Assembly: GCA_029204225.1 (NCBI GenBank)
Contig: CM055097.1
Location: 13,748,721 to 13,812,720 of the forward strand
Direction: 5' to 3'
Source: Diphasiastrum complanatum
Lineage: Eukaryota > Streptophyta > Lycopodiopsida > Lycopodiales > Lycopodiaceae
Length of the DNA stretch: 64,000 nucleotides
Part shown: positions 1-10,116 of the stretch, piece after piece
How positions within the stretch are numbered: the first letter of the stretch is position 1
Layout of the letters: each line of letters starts with the position of its first letter
Translations under genes and position numbers: made by a program
Notes under the pieces: model-generated
What the model was told of the DNA's origin: nothing
The model's database searches: none
What the model saw: only the letters and a program-made list of their open reading frames with translations

Positions 1-233
1 TTCCTTTCGCGGAATCTTTGAGCTCGGCGAATGAATCTTCCACACTGGACTTGAAATTGGCTAAAGCCAGCTTTAATTCATCCACTTCTATTATCAAGTA
101 GAGATACTGCTCCTTGGTAATCAAATCGTCTAGTTCTTTGGCGAATTTCTCTTTACTGAAAACCAAAGCTTCTATTTCCAATTCGTCGATGCCTCTCTCC
201 GAGGGTTGATCAGGTTCCTGAGGAGTGGTCATT
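1..233 (-). pseudogene. LTR-retrotransposon gag N-terminus, cut by the window edge
   Basis: An open frame starts at the ATG at 233-231 and runs off the left edge (about 77 codons). It begins MTTPQEPDQPSERGIDELE and continues as an acidic/lysine-rich segment likely to form a coiled coil, as in the N-terminus of many plant Gypsy-type gag proteins. The assignment rests mainly on context: a primer-binding site and an LTR lie upstream on the same strand (1058-1069 and 1071-1422), so this is the first ORF after a leader of about 820 bp. No capsid or zinc-knuckle motif is visible in the short part present. Whether the full ORF is intact cannot be seen; pseudogene is used only because it is partial here. 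Confidence 0.55.
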
Positions 234-1057
234 TTTGGAACGAAAAAAGATGTACTTTAGATTCTGACTAGCAAGAAGAAAGATTGCTTGAAACTAGAAA
301 AAATGAAAGGTAGAGTATTCAGCACTGTCTCAGGTCTGTACTTCCAAAGAAAAAGTAAGAAAACTCCTCAATCTTTTTGTGGCTGACAAAACTGGCTCCC
401 CACACTGCATGCAGGATCCACTGCAAGGAAGAACTGGTTGAAGGTAGTTTGGAAGATTTATCTTCAGATTGGCCGAAAAAACCTGGCTATTAGGTTGTAA
501 GCTGGTTATTATGGAAAAAAAAGAACTCAATTTTTCACCAAAAAGAGTGAAAAAATAGCCTAATGTCTGTCTTTGAAGCGAGTAGGAGCTATAGCTGAAG
601 TAGGTCATCCTTATTTGAGGATTCTTTGTTCCAAATTTCAGGTTAAACGGACAAAAACCCAAAAAGTTATGTGCCTTCAATTGCAACAGCCCTGAAAAAT
701 GTTCAAAAATTGATTTTTTGCGATATCTCCACAACCACAGCTCCAAATCAGGTGAAATTAAGCTAGCTAAGGGCGCCCTAATGTTGTCCACCTACTGTCA
801 AAGTCTCAGAATGATCTGTCACATATGGGAAAAGTTATGATCAACTAAAGTGCTGAATTTTTCTCTTTTCTAGGCAGCGATGGACCTATAGAACTTTTTT
901 GAGAAGTGTGAGGCTGGAACAACAACACTAGAGGTTCCATAACACCTTAAGAAGCTGTCTCCACCTTTTTTCCCACCAAAATCATCAAGAAACAAGCAAA
1001 AATTGAAGATTTCTTCATTTTGTCTCTTAGAACAAGCTATTCTCTCTCTAAAACGAG
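234..1057 (-). other. Untranslated leader of the left-edge LTR retrotransposon
   Basis: Between the primer-binding site and the gag ATG there are about 820 bp. Two open frames exist here (330-791 and 870-1118, minus) but neither resembles a known domain and the second runs across the primer site, so they are treated as chance. A leader this long is common in plant Gypsy elements. Confidence 0.5.
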
Positions 1058-1069
1058 GCTCTGATACCA
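1058..1069 (-). promoter_or_regulatory. Primer-binding site, initiator tRNA-Met type
   Basis: On the minus strand the sequence reads TGGTATCAGAGC, the standard match to the 3' end of plant initiator methionine tRNA. It lies one base inside the LTR end (…CTTACA-C-TGGTATCAGAGC). This fixes the orientation of the element and the inner LTR boundary. Confidence 0.9.
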
Positions 1070-1070
1070 G

Positions 1071-1422
1071 TGTAAGAAAAACCACAGTAGGGCAAACACT
1101 AACTGATCCACCCAACATTGCCTACTCCCTGATATGGATTAAGCCCTTCCTAGCCCAATGTGAGGACCGGTAGCATGCATATTACCAAGTGTCGGCCACG
1201 TGGCACTGACGTGGCCGACTGCACATCGGGATCCAACGTGGGGCCCTATCCTGCTGACAGGGTCTCTATGTTGTGTTAGGCCCACCATGGCTATGGGCCG
1301 TGCCGGGGCACACTACTCACACTGTCTTGTCCTGTTGGATGTGTATGCTGGACACACCCCTAACTGTGGTATTTGACTCCCTGAGTTCCTTAGGGTTCGG
1401 CACTGGTTACAGGCTCGTAACA
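1071..1422 (-). mobile_element. 5' LTR of the left-edge retrotransposon
   Basis: On the minus strand this segment starts TGTTACGAGCC and ends TTTTTCTTACA, giving the TG…CA termini expected of an LTR, about 352 bp. The inner end is set by the adjacent primer site. The outer end at 1422 is chosen as the nearest TGTTA…/…TTACA pairing; the partner LTR lies outside the window, so it cannot be confirmed here. The LTR is GC-richer than the AT-rich flank to its right, which supports a boundary near 1420. Confidence 0.7.
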
Positions 1423-4369
1423 GAAAACCCCTAAGGTGAGGATAGGGAAATCCAAAAATACTTTTAGAAAATCTCATTTCTATACCAAAACTGGTTCTCT
1501 TTCAAAAACTATACAACCAATAGGTCTTCAGATAGAATTTTATTCCATCACTTCACCCCTCCTTTTAAAGAAATTACCAACTTCTATAAAAGTTAACTAG
1601 AAAAATGATATATGAAAATATATAAATCTATAAAAGTTAGTAATAAGTGCCTTCCATAGAAAAGAATTCACTCTATTACAATTAAAAGTTTTCCTTTGAA
1701 TATTTCCAACCCGAGCAATAATAACTATCATTCCTCTAAAATCCATTTGTGCGATAGAGATCTCCTAGGTTTAAGAAATTGAAACACGATCACCTTAGAA
1801 TTTATCTGAATTCCAAGTCTATTCACACAAGTAGTGATTCATATGATATAACAGTCTTCCAAACAAATAACTTCATGCTGGAAAGAATCATGTAAACCGG
1901 TTTAATGTCTAATCTTCAAGAAATTACTAAGAAGTAAAGGATTAATTAAGAAAGTGAGAAATAGATTTAAGGGTTTCCGATTTTGTAAATTAAGAGGTAC
2001 CTCATTGGGATCCGGATTAAACCTCAAAATTTCACAAAATACTCCAATATTTAATCAATGGTCTTTTTTTCCCATATCACAAATAGGTACTCAACTTCAC
2101 CACTAATAATTAGATCTTTACAATCCTAGAATTCCCTTTCAGAAATTATTGATGTCCCATACCACCAGCTCTTCCTTCCAGAAAATCCTTAACCCCACAT
2201 TTGACATTCCATAATTCAACTAATTCATCTGGATTTCCTACACTAGTTATAGGCCCATATCATCATAATCAAACATTGGAGAATCCATAAATCTTTCTTC
2301 CAGATGGATAACAATAATCCATTTATGACATGGCAATTCACAATAAAGCTCCACACATGGGTTACCATCACATTGTAGATTATTTCTAGTTAGTAAAAAG
2401 CTTTACCACTCAAAGATCATTATCCCTAAAAAAAAGTTTTTTCCTGTACTAACAACTTAAATGTGATCCATGTGCTAAGAAACTCATTTATCCAAATCAT
2501 ATCAAAATTTACGGTCATTCTCATGGTAATATATGATATCTACTATGAATTCAATTAAATGAACTTCATTAAACAATTTTATTATGGAATTCCTCCATAA
2601 TTGGTATTATGCAATTTTCCATCGGAGAAACCCAACTGCATAATGTCTACATATTTACTATCTATGATGTCCTTTTTTTCCACCCTTAAAAATATTCCAG
2701 TTCCTCGAAAATTTCACAACCGTTGTACTAAAATATCTTTTGGATTTATGCTCTCTATAAAGGTATGTAACAAAATATATATTTCGTTAAATAAAGAGTT
2801 TACTTCATTTTTTGGTTATTTCATATTATATTAAAATTTAATATCACATTCAATGAGTTTCATCCAAAAAACTTTCGTTCATTTATTCCTATTGATCTTC
2901 ATCAATTAGAAATAAAATCACAAAACAATCGGTTTTTAATATTTTACTGATAGAGAAGGAAAAATCAAAATATTTTTTAACAAATATTCTGGGAGCAATT
3001 CACATCTCCAAGGCTTTAAAAACATTGAGAACCAAACACCAAAAGACCGAAATTTCCAAACCAGTGTGCTAGTAACTTGAACACTCTAAGTCAATTTAGA
3101 GAACTCCCAAAAATCCTCTTTCTAAATCAACTCATAGTTACTATATGTTATTAATATTCCAGCATGTATTACATTCACATAGTCAATTTAGGTAGATTTT
3201 TTAAGAAAAACCCACCCTTCCAAATCAACCAAGGACTTTACCAAAGTAATAACAGTGGAAAAATCTTTGCAATCCTGGGCTATTGGCATGTCACCTACAT
3301 ACCAGACCTGATAGCCATGCATCGACAAAAACATTTATTCACCATGCACAGATGCCACCTTAGGAAGAAGACAAATTCATGCAAGTCCACAAAAATTCAT
3401 GCTAAATAAAACAAGTAAAAAGTGACCGAGGCTACATGGCCCTGTCCGGGTTAAAACATATTTTAAATAGGTTTGTTTTATAGAATATGGTGAGTACATA
3501 TAATGTACATGTATATATTTTTATAGAATTTATTGATCATTACTAAAATAAAGTTTCTTTGTATAAGTAAAGATTGTATAGGTTGTATTTGTCACTTTTG
3601 TTGTTTTTTAAGCGGAGTTACCTGTATGTATATGTGGGGGAACTTTAGTTTTTTATCTAACATGTTAAGGGGGAAAAAAAATCCCTACCTATTTACTTTA
3701 ACATTTTGAATGTAATAAATATAGAAACGTTTTTCATAATGTGTCAAGGTACTTGTTCACTGATATATTGCATGTGCCAGCAAGCCATAATGTGTTTGTT
3801 TTTTAATTCTATAAACACAAAATAAAATCTAATGTATCAAACTTAAATTTGTAACGATAGTATAATAGTAATTGTGTGTGTTTTTGTTTATAATGATAAT
3901 AATATGGTCATTGTAATATGTGTACACTATTTGGTAATAAAAATAGTCTAAACATGTAAACATGCTAATTGTCATTATAAATTTATATTAATTTGTTTGG
4001 AATATGTAATAAACAGGAGAGTATAAGCATGAAGTGAGATAAGAGAGAGAGAGAATGCTTCTCCTCACATGTGTGTACAACTATATATAGCAGATCCATG
4101 ACTCATTAATAAGTTTGGTTTCCCTCCATCACAAAAACCCTAGCATTAGTGTGGACTAAATTCAAATGTCTCCACATTCAAACTTGAATTTCTAAAACTC
4201 ATGCACTACACTTTTTCACACTTTCTAAAAGTGTTTATTCAAATGCTTTTAGACTAATATAACTTTGAAAGTCAACTTCTAAGTCTAATATAAAAACTGG
4301 CCTCAATTGCCAAATAAACAAATGTAGAATTTGACTAAACTAGTTGAAATCTTTCACAATCATCCTCAA
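1423..4369. other. AT-rich intergenic sequence, nothing recognised
   Basis: No ORF with a recognisable domain, no RNA gene and no repeat boundary was seen on either strand. Short open frames (2601-2834, 3164-3409) have no protein-like features. Confidence 0.5.
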
Positions 4370-5060
4370 AGATGACTGAAAATCCAAAGAGTACAAGTCA
4401 AGCTAAGATCAACATGCTAAAGGAGAAGTACCATCAAACACCAGTTCACGAGAAGCCAGAAACCTTCAAAAATTATATCTTAGACGATGTGGTAGTCATG
4501 ATGCCACAAGCATAGAGAGAACCTGATCAGAATCAAGAACCAGTGGAACAAGTCTTGGAAGAGGACCTGCATGGACACAACCTATGAACTTAGTTGAGCC
4601 AGACAAAGAAGAAAAGATTGTTCATGTGGGAGAATAGTTGACACACACTCAATTCAAGAGGCTACGAGCTTTGCTGGTGGAATAAAAGGACTGCTTCGCA
4701 TGGACCTACAAGGATTTGAAGGGTATGCCACTGAACCGTAGTCCAACATACCATATCCTTGGTGGATGGAGCAGTCTCCAAGGTAAGTCGCTATTATCAC
4801 TACAATCCTAACTACATAGAGTTGATCAAACAAGAGTTGCAAAAGCTGCTCGATGCCGATTTCATTTATGAAATCGAGCACATATAATGGGTATCATCGG
4901 TAGTCATAGTACCCAAGAAGAATGACAAAATGAGAATTTGTGTGAACCTAAAAGTTTTGAATGTAGTGACAAAGAAAGATCATTTCTCCTTACCTTTCAC
5001 GGAAAGTGTTTTGGATCGGGTAGTAGGAGCATAAGCTTATAGTTTTCTGGACGGCTTCAG
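4370..5060 (+). pseudogene. Ty3/Gypsy pol fragment (start of reverse transcriptase), broken
   Basis: Plus-strand translation, with several stops, gives the block that precedes and begins a Gypsy reverse transcriptase: a KDCFAWTYKDLKGMP-like segment near 4690, then LIKQELQKLLDADFIYEIE, VVIVPKKNDKMRICVNLKVL, and finally YSFLDGFS near 5040. Homology stops at SFLDGFS, before the catalytic YxDD box. The order matches the family, but in-frame stops (near 4683, 4885 and 5032) show it is dead. The part before 4640 is probably the spacer between protease and RT. The fragment ends about 10 bp before an unrelated minus-strand endonuclease fragment. A related Gypsy pol lies at 61.5-63.2 kb on the opposite strand. 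Confidence 0.8.
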
Positions 5061-5068
5061 CGTGTTGA

Positions 5069-5465
5069 TCATGAGGTACATTTGAAGTTTTGGTTGTTGG
5101 TCCATATAAGCTCTAGTTGACTTCCATACACAGTTGTTGGATTTTGAAATCGTAATTTAAAATCATGTTGTTGCATACATTTATAAAGTGCATTTGAATG
5201 GTCATTTTGACATAGCATATCGATATTAAAGTCACCGAGACTAATGACAGGAATATGTAACGCAATGTTTGAAAGAATTTTATCTAATGTTTGAATAAAA
5301 GATGTTAGGTTTGAATGTGGTTTTCAATATAATGTCATGATACATACATGTAATAATAGGCTGGTATAAAATATAGTGTATAAAATTTCTACAGTTTCAG
5401 TATTATGCATTGTGTATTTTTTAAGTGTTTGATTTTCCTTATGTGCTATCATTAGGGGAAATATG
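5069..5465 (-). pseudogene. Endonuclease/exonuclease/phosphatase-domain fragment (Helentron- or PIF1-associated type)
   Basis: One minus-strand frame runs from about 5465 to a TGA at 5071-5069, with a single internal TGA at 5326-5324. It contains MTLY.KPHSNLTSFIQTLDKIL, then SLGDFNIDML, then NPTTVYGSQLELIWTN. GDFN(I/V)D is the metal-binding motif of the EEP endonuclease fold, and the TT..GS.(L/I)(D/E)…I(W/Y)TN motif is typical of the C-terminal half. This spacing is familiar from endonuclease domains of Helentron-type rolling-circle elements and PIF1-helicase-linked endonucleases, and less like plant L1-type LINE endonucleases. The final SDH motif is missing because the frame ends early. No helicase or Rep domain was found beside it. 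Confidence 0.65.
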
Positions 5466-6569
5466 GGCTCAAAATGGGCCCTTTAATAAATTTCACTTTA
5501 GAGAGAGGTTACGTAGAGAGAAAATGAAAACCGGTAACTTCTGGTCACCGTTTTCTGAGTTTTCAGCCTTGTCCGACATTTAACTAGTATGGTTAACTTC
5601 AGACAATAGTTAGTTAAGCATGAGATGTAATAACTTCTCTTCATGCTCGTTCCAAAACTAAGACATCTTGAGTTTATGTTCAGGAGAATGAGCTAATTTG
5701 GTCTCGATATAATATTCGCTATTAAAACTAGAAATCATGATGTATATAAACAAGTACTATGATATATATTTGAGCGTGGTAGGAAATCAAGAGAACATGA
5801 AAAGAGGGGTTTCACAAATCTTAAACTTATAAAAACAAATATTGAACTTGGCATAATTCTTTCCATCATGGTCGTATGTCAAGTTCTTATGTAGATATTA
5901 TAAAATATACGAATTCATGTTAGCATTCAACATTTTGAATATCGAAATACCAGTTAGACAATACACGGATAAATGTCTAAAATTATACGAAATATTTTTA
6001 AGTTCAAATTGAAACTAGATTGCGAATAACTAAACCAAGACATGATTAAATTGTAATTATATGAAGCGACTAATTTGGTTTCAAATATATGAAATGGATT
6101 TGTCAAAAAATAATTGATAGCTTATAACAAATTGACCTAGTTATTTTTTTTCGACATGCATGTGCAAAAAACATGCCTTCTACTGCTCCTTTTTTTTTTT
6201 ATGTATTGCTATGACAAACAAGGTACAAATTTTGAGTATAATAGTTATAAGTGAAAAAATGACTCCCAATTTAGCCATGTAGTTTATAACAACATACTAT
6301 TTATTTTTGGCACAAAATAAAAAACATTTTCAATGTTTGTTTGATTTTTTATGATAACCAACGTTTTTAACCAGATTGCATTTTAAATAGCTGGCTTTTT
6401 TTTTATATAAGAACATAAGCAATCTTTTATTTAAACAACTAATATTGTAAATATTTAATGTTTTAAAATCACAAGTATCAATTATTGAAAAAAAAAAAAC
6501 TGTTATGCAATATTCTTTCAAAGCAACAAGTATTTTCAAACGTGTTTAAATTTTATATGTCATTGTATT
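5466..6569. other. AT-rich sequence, nothing recognised
   Basis: Poly-A/T runs and stop codons occur in all frames. The continuation of the endonuclease frame upstream (to about 5500, minus) soon loses any family likeness. A short open frame at 6330-6539 (minus) has low-complexity AT-driven composition. Confidence 0.45.
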
Positions 6570-7820
6570 TTACATACTCGTTTGTAACGCACGGTAACAC
6601 AAAGCCATGAGTTCGAAGTAATGATCCCCCAAATTTCCTAAACATTCATGTTCAATTTCTAAGAATTTTTGTTGCACCATTCGTTCAAATAGTACATGTT
6701 CTTCAATTGGTAAATCTCGGATTTTTATGTATAATAATATATCTACTCCATCTGTTAAAAGTATATTTGGATTAAACCAATCTTGTATTTTTGGACAACA
6801 TCCATTGGGTAACTTGCATGGAATCCATTTGATAAGAAAACCAGGATTAGAATCCGGCAAGTCGAATAGTTGGATCTAAACAGTGCGTGGCTTTGTCAAG
6901 AAAGACTTGTAAGTTTGACATTGTCTCCTTAAACGTCGTAAAATTTCCTGGAATAACAAGCCAACGAAATAACAAATCGCTATAACTAGAACTGGGTCAT
7001 TGTATTTGGAATGTTTCCTCTGATACTGGTTGTTGTAAAGGTGGAACGTCAATGTTCTCACGTAACATGTACAGTTTATGTTCAATGGTTGACAATTCTC
7101 TTTTCAAAACAGAAATATCAGCTTGTAGTACAATCTTTTGTCTTTCTAGTTCATCGACAGCACACAAACGAGATTCAACAAATGCAACCGGAGAAGATTG
7201 TACATGGGAATCCATACAAGTTGATATCACATGTCCACCAACACCTTGATAATAAGTTGGGCCAGAACTGCATCATTCAAATAAAATAATTAATATAAAA
7301 TGACATTGTTTTCTATTTAATAATTTTAGTTAAATAATTTAAACTTGTACAAGGTCTTTTATTGAAATAGACATACCTGTTTTGCTTTTGGCACGTTTGG
7401 TATTCAAGTAAACTAAGAATGTATTCGGTAGTTTCCACGGATATGTCAATGTCTGTAGCAATTTTGTAATGACGTTGTTGTAAATCACGATGCACTACAC
7501 GAACAATGTCAATGATGCACAAATTTCCAATGGTCGAGCCCAATTGACAGCTATAGTATTTGTCGTGGGGTGTTTTCCCTGATAGATACAAGCTGCAATA
7601 CTGCTCCAATGCATTTTCAGCTTTGATTCATATGAACAGACTATTTTGTCGACAATAAAATAACATAACGCCTGGAATACACGGTTTGTATTTTTGAGAC
7701 ATCTAGGAGGTCTTTCTCAATAAAAGGCAGTTGTTCACCAACCATGGAATTGCAATCATTTTGTGTCAATATCGAAAAACTAAAAACATCCGGAATTTCG
7801 TACGGAATATTGAACAATAC
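6570..7820 (-). pseudogene. Unrecognised coding island, several minus-strand segments with a possible intron
   Basis: Four protein-like minus-strand segments follow one another. (1) 7820-7641, starting VLFNIPYEIPDVFSFSIL, ends at TAG. (2) 7632-7377 joined to 7267-6997 by a GT-AG intron (7376-7268, donor GTATGT, acceptor GATGCAG) that keeps the frame; the second part carries a leucine/charged stretch (VDELERQKIVLQADISVLKR) likely to form a coiled coil. (3) 6993-6847. (4) 6875-6570, ending at TAA. Segments 3 and 4 overlap in different frames, which suggests a frameshift or a mis-drawn splice. Codon use and hydrophobic periodicity look like real protein, yet no family is recognised. It may be one decayed multi-exon gene or a cluster of element-encoded genes related to the endonuclease fragment to its left. 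Confidence 0.4.
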
Positions 7821-7844
7821 TCAAAAATGACAAACACCAGAACT

Positions 7845-7898
7845 TAGAACTTCATTCTTAGTTCTTACCATATATAGATAGTATTATTAGTAAATAAC
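7845..7898 (+). repeat. Copia LTR scrap
   Basis: This 54-bp stretch (TAGAACTTC…AGTAAATAAC) matches 12,752-12,804 in the Copia LTR downstream with only a few differences. It marks a fragment of a related LTR just before the first motif array. Confidence 0.75.
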
Positions 7899-7916
7899 TA
7901 CCTTTATGATCATTGC

Positions 7917-8455
7917 TTGCCCGACAGAATTGTTTGCGACAGATTATTGTTCGCGACAGTTTTGACAGGATCACTTCTGGATTGTTGTTGTCTACAGATC
8001 AATCACATACCTGAAAGGTTACTAATTCGTGAAAGATTTGCGAAATATTCGAGATTCGCTACAGGCAACAGACTAGGCGAAAGCTTCAAGATTAGGTGAC
8101 AGAGTTTTAAGATTCGCGACATCTTCGGGTAGTGCCTTCTCAGCATCGGCATCATCTTCTGGTAGCGCCTTCTCAAAGGAAAAAGATTTTTGGTTTATTG
8201 ATTCAGGAGCTTCAAAGCACATGACACGTTGGGAGACTGGTTATCTAATTCGCGAAAACTTCGAGATTCACAAAAGCTTCGAGATTCATGACAAATTCAA
8301 GAACAATTCGCGACAAATTTGAGAATATTTCATGACAGATTCGAGATTGGTGACAGAAAGGCGACACATTCGCAAAAGATTCGCGACATGGCGACAGATG
8401 CGTGAAAGATTCGGAATTGGTGACAGAAAGGCAACAGATTCGCAGAAGCATTGTT
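7917..8455. repeat. Degenerate TTCGCGA/GATTCG motif array A
   Basis: The segment is built from short variants of GATTCGCGAAAGATTCGAG, GACAGATTCG and ATTGGTGACAG, in irregular order. There is no fixed period, so it is not a classical minisatellite. A Copia protease scrap interrupts it (8154-8250). The same vocabulary recurs at 9760-10,090. The open frames on both strands here are by-products of the repeated motif. Confidence 0.75.
8154..8250 (+). pseudogene. Copia protease scrap with intact DSGAS motif
   Basis: Plus-strand translation gives SGSAFSKEKDFWFIDSGASKHMT, matching residues around 11,010-11,085 of the Copia element downstream. DSGAS is the expected retroviral-type aspartic protease active site, whereas the longer element has DSRVS. 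The scrap therefore comes from another, less damaged copy. Confidence 0.8.
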
Positions 8456-8459
8456 TATA

Positions 8460-9037
8460 AATTCACACCACCATAATTTTGGATTTCTCAACGAGTATCG
8501 ACCTGATACACATAGTTGAAGTGTCGTTGCATTATTTGCTAAATGTAACATTATTTTTCAACAACAATCATGCTTCAATAAGGATGAATCCGGTAACAAT
8601 AAGAACCATCTACAAGCAGATAAAATGTTTTTTTCCTTGCGCAAGCAGATAAAGTTGCATAAACATCTTTGTACATTTGCTTATAACCCTTGGACGGCTA
8701 AACTATAGATCTCAAGAAAAACCGAAGATCATCAGGGTAAATGCCACTGACAATCATAGCTAGAAGTACATTTACATTTTAACAAGCATTTACCAAGCTT
8801 AAACATCGTGTATAGCAACCTAATGAAATAAATCGAAACGAGACAACAAGATCACTTGCAAAAGGGTAAAGGGTCGGCCATGGCCAGTGATTGCCAAGCT
8901 TCTTGCATAGGTTAAACATCATCTGAATAACTTACGGTCTAAATTTTTTTCATAATCAACCATGTTTATCAAAAACTTTTCGCCAATCACAGAATCTGAT
9001 TTTAACTAGTTTCGTTTGTTTGCAATTTGTTTTGCAG
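8460..9037 (+). other. Possible intron or flank before the transporter exon
   Basis: No coding signal is visible. The end (9015-9037) is a T-rich tract closing in TTTTGCAG, a good plant 3' splice site, so at least the right part may be intron of the nodulin-like gene. No upstream exon was found in the window. Confidence 0.4.
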
Positions 9038-9619
9038 GTCGAGAGGGCTAAGAAGACTAGTATGGCTAGAAGCCTCACAAATACTAATGATAACAGCCTT
9101 CATATTGCTGGCTATGGCGGCACCAGGATCGCTATACCTGGGCTCGATGGTGGTGGGCATCAGCTATGGCATGAGGTTAGCGATCAGCGTGCCCATCGCA
9201 TCAGAGCTTTTCGGCCTGAAAAACTTCGACATGCTCTACAATTTTCTCATACTCAACATCTCTCTCGGCTCCTTCCCCTTCTCTGGCCTTTTGGCAGGCT
9301 ACCTTTACGATGGAGAGGCCCCCAAACCCTTTCTGGTGGCCAATATTTGGCCATGCACGCCACATTTAACGATACCCCATCCATCCAATATGGCGGTGTT
9401 TTTGCCTCATTTGGCACACACCAACCCTTCATCTGCATGGGTGCTTACTATTTCCAATTAGTGTTTATCATAATGGCAGGCATTTGTGTATTGGCCTTGG
9501 TATTTGACATTATTTTTATATGGAAGACCAAGGTCCTCTATTCATCCCTAGGTGGGGTTACCAAAAAGAACAAAGATACGGCCAAGGGCAAAGCCAAAGC
9601 CAAGGCCAGGTCTACATAG
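9038..9619 (+). pseudogene. Nodulin-like/NFD4-type MFS transporter, terminal exon with frameshift
   Basis: After the splice acceptor at 9036-9037 the frame reads LVWLEASQILMITAFILLAM, then APGSLYLGSMVVGISYGMRL, ASELFGLKNFDMLYNFLILN and SGLLAGYLYDGEA. These are hallmarks of the C-terminal half of plant nodulin-like major facilitator proteins (NUCLEAR FUSION DEFECTIVE 4-like), with four or so membrane helices. Around 9320-9350 the match moves to another frame, which continues with CMGAYYFQLVFIIMAGICVL and a lysine-rich tail to a TAG at 9619. One frameshift therefore separates the last helix. No earlier exon is present in the 9 kb upstream, so this is a dead fragment or the tail of a gene whose other exons lie beyond the window. 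Confidence 0.8.
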
Positions 9620-9759
9620 TCCCCTTATCTTCTTTTGCCTCAATCCACTCCCTTTACTTACTCACCCCTAGTATGTGTAAGGAACACAAGTATGTGCTTT
9701 ATATACCAGTCCATCAAGATTCATAACTCATTAACTTATAGCATATGTTGCAAGGCAAA

Positions 9760-10090
9760 ATATTTGTAGAAAGGCGACAAATTCGTGAAAGATTCGCGAC
9801 AGGCGACAGATTCGCGAAAGATTCGATCTTGGTGAAAGATCTGCGAAAGATTCGTGACAGATCAGGCGAGAGATTCGCGAAAGATTCGAGATTGGTGATG
9901 GGTTGCTAACAAAAAGGCGACAGATTCGCAAAAGATTCACGTTACGCGATAGATTGGGCGACAGATTCGAGATTGGTGGCAGATTAGTGACAAAAAGACG
10001 TCACGTTTGTGAAAGATTCGCAATAGGCGACAGATTTACGAAAGATTCGAGATTGGTGACAGATTTACGAAACATTCGACTGTTGGTGGA
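9760..10090. repeat. Degenerate TTCGCGA/GATTCG motif array B
   Basis: Same vocabulary as array A: GATTCGCGA, AAAGATTCGAGATTGGTGACAG, GGCGACAGATTCG, in irregular order over about 330 bp. It ends some 25 bp before the Copia gag start, so it occupies the place where a 5' LTR/leader would be expected. Confidence 0.75.
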
Positions 10091-10116
10091 TCCGAGATTT
10101 GTTACAGATCAGAATA

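Noticed and set aside
8245-8551. Minus-strand Ser/Arg/Cys-rich open frames
   Set aside because: Antisense of the TTCGCGA array.
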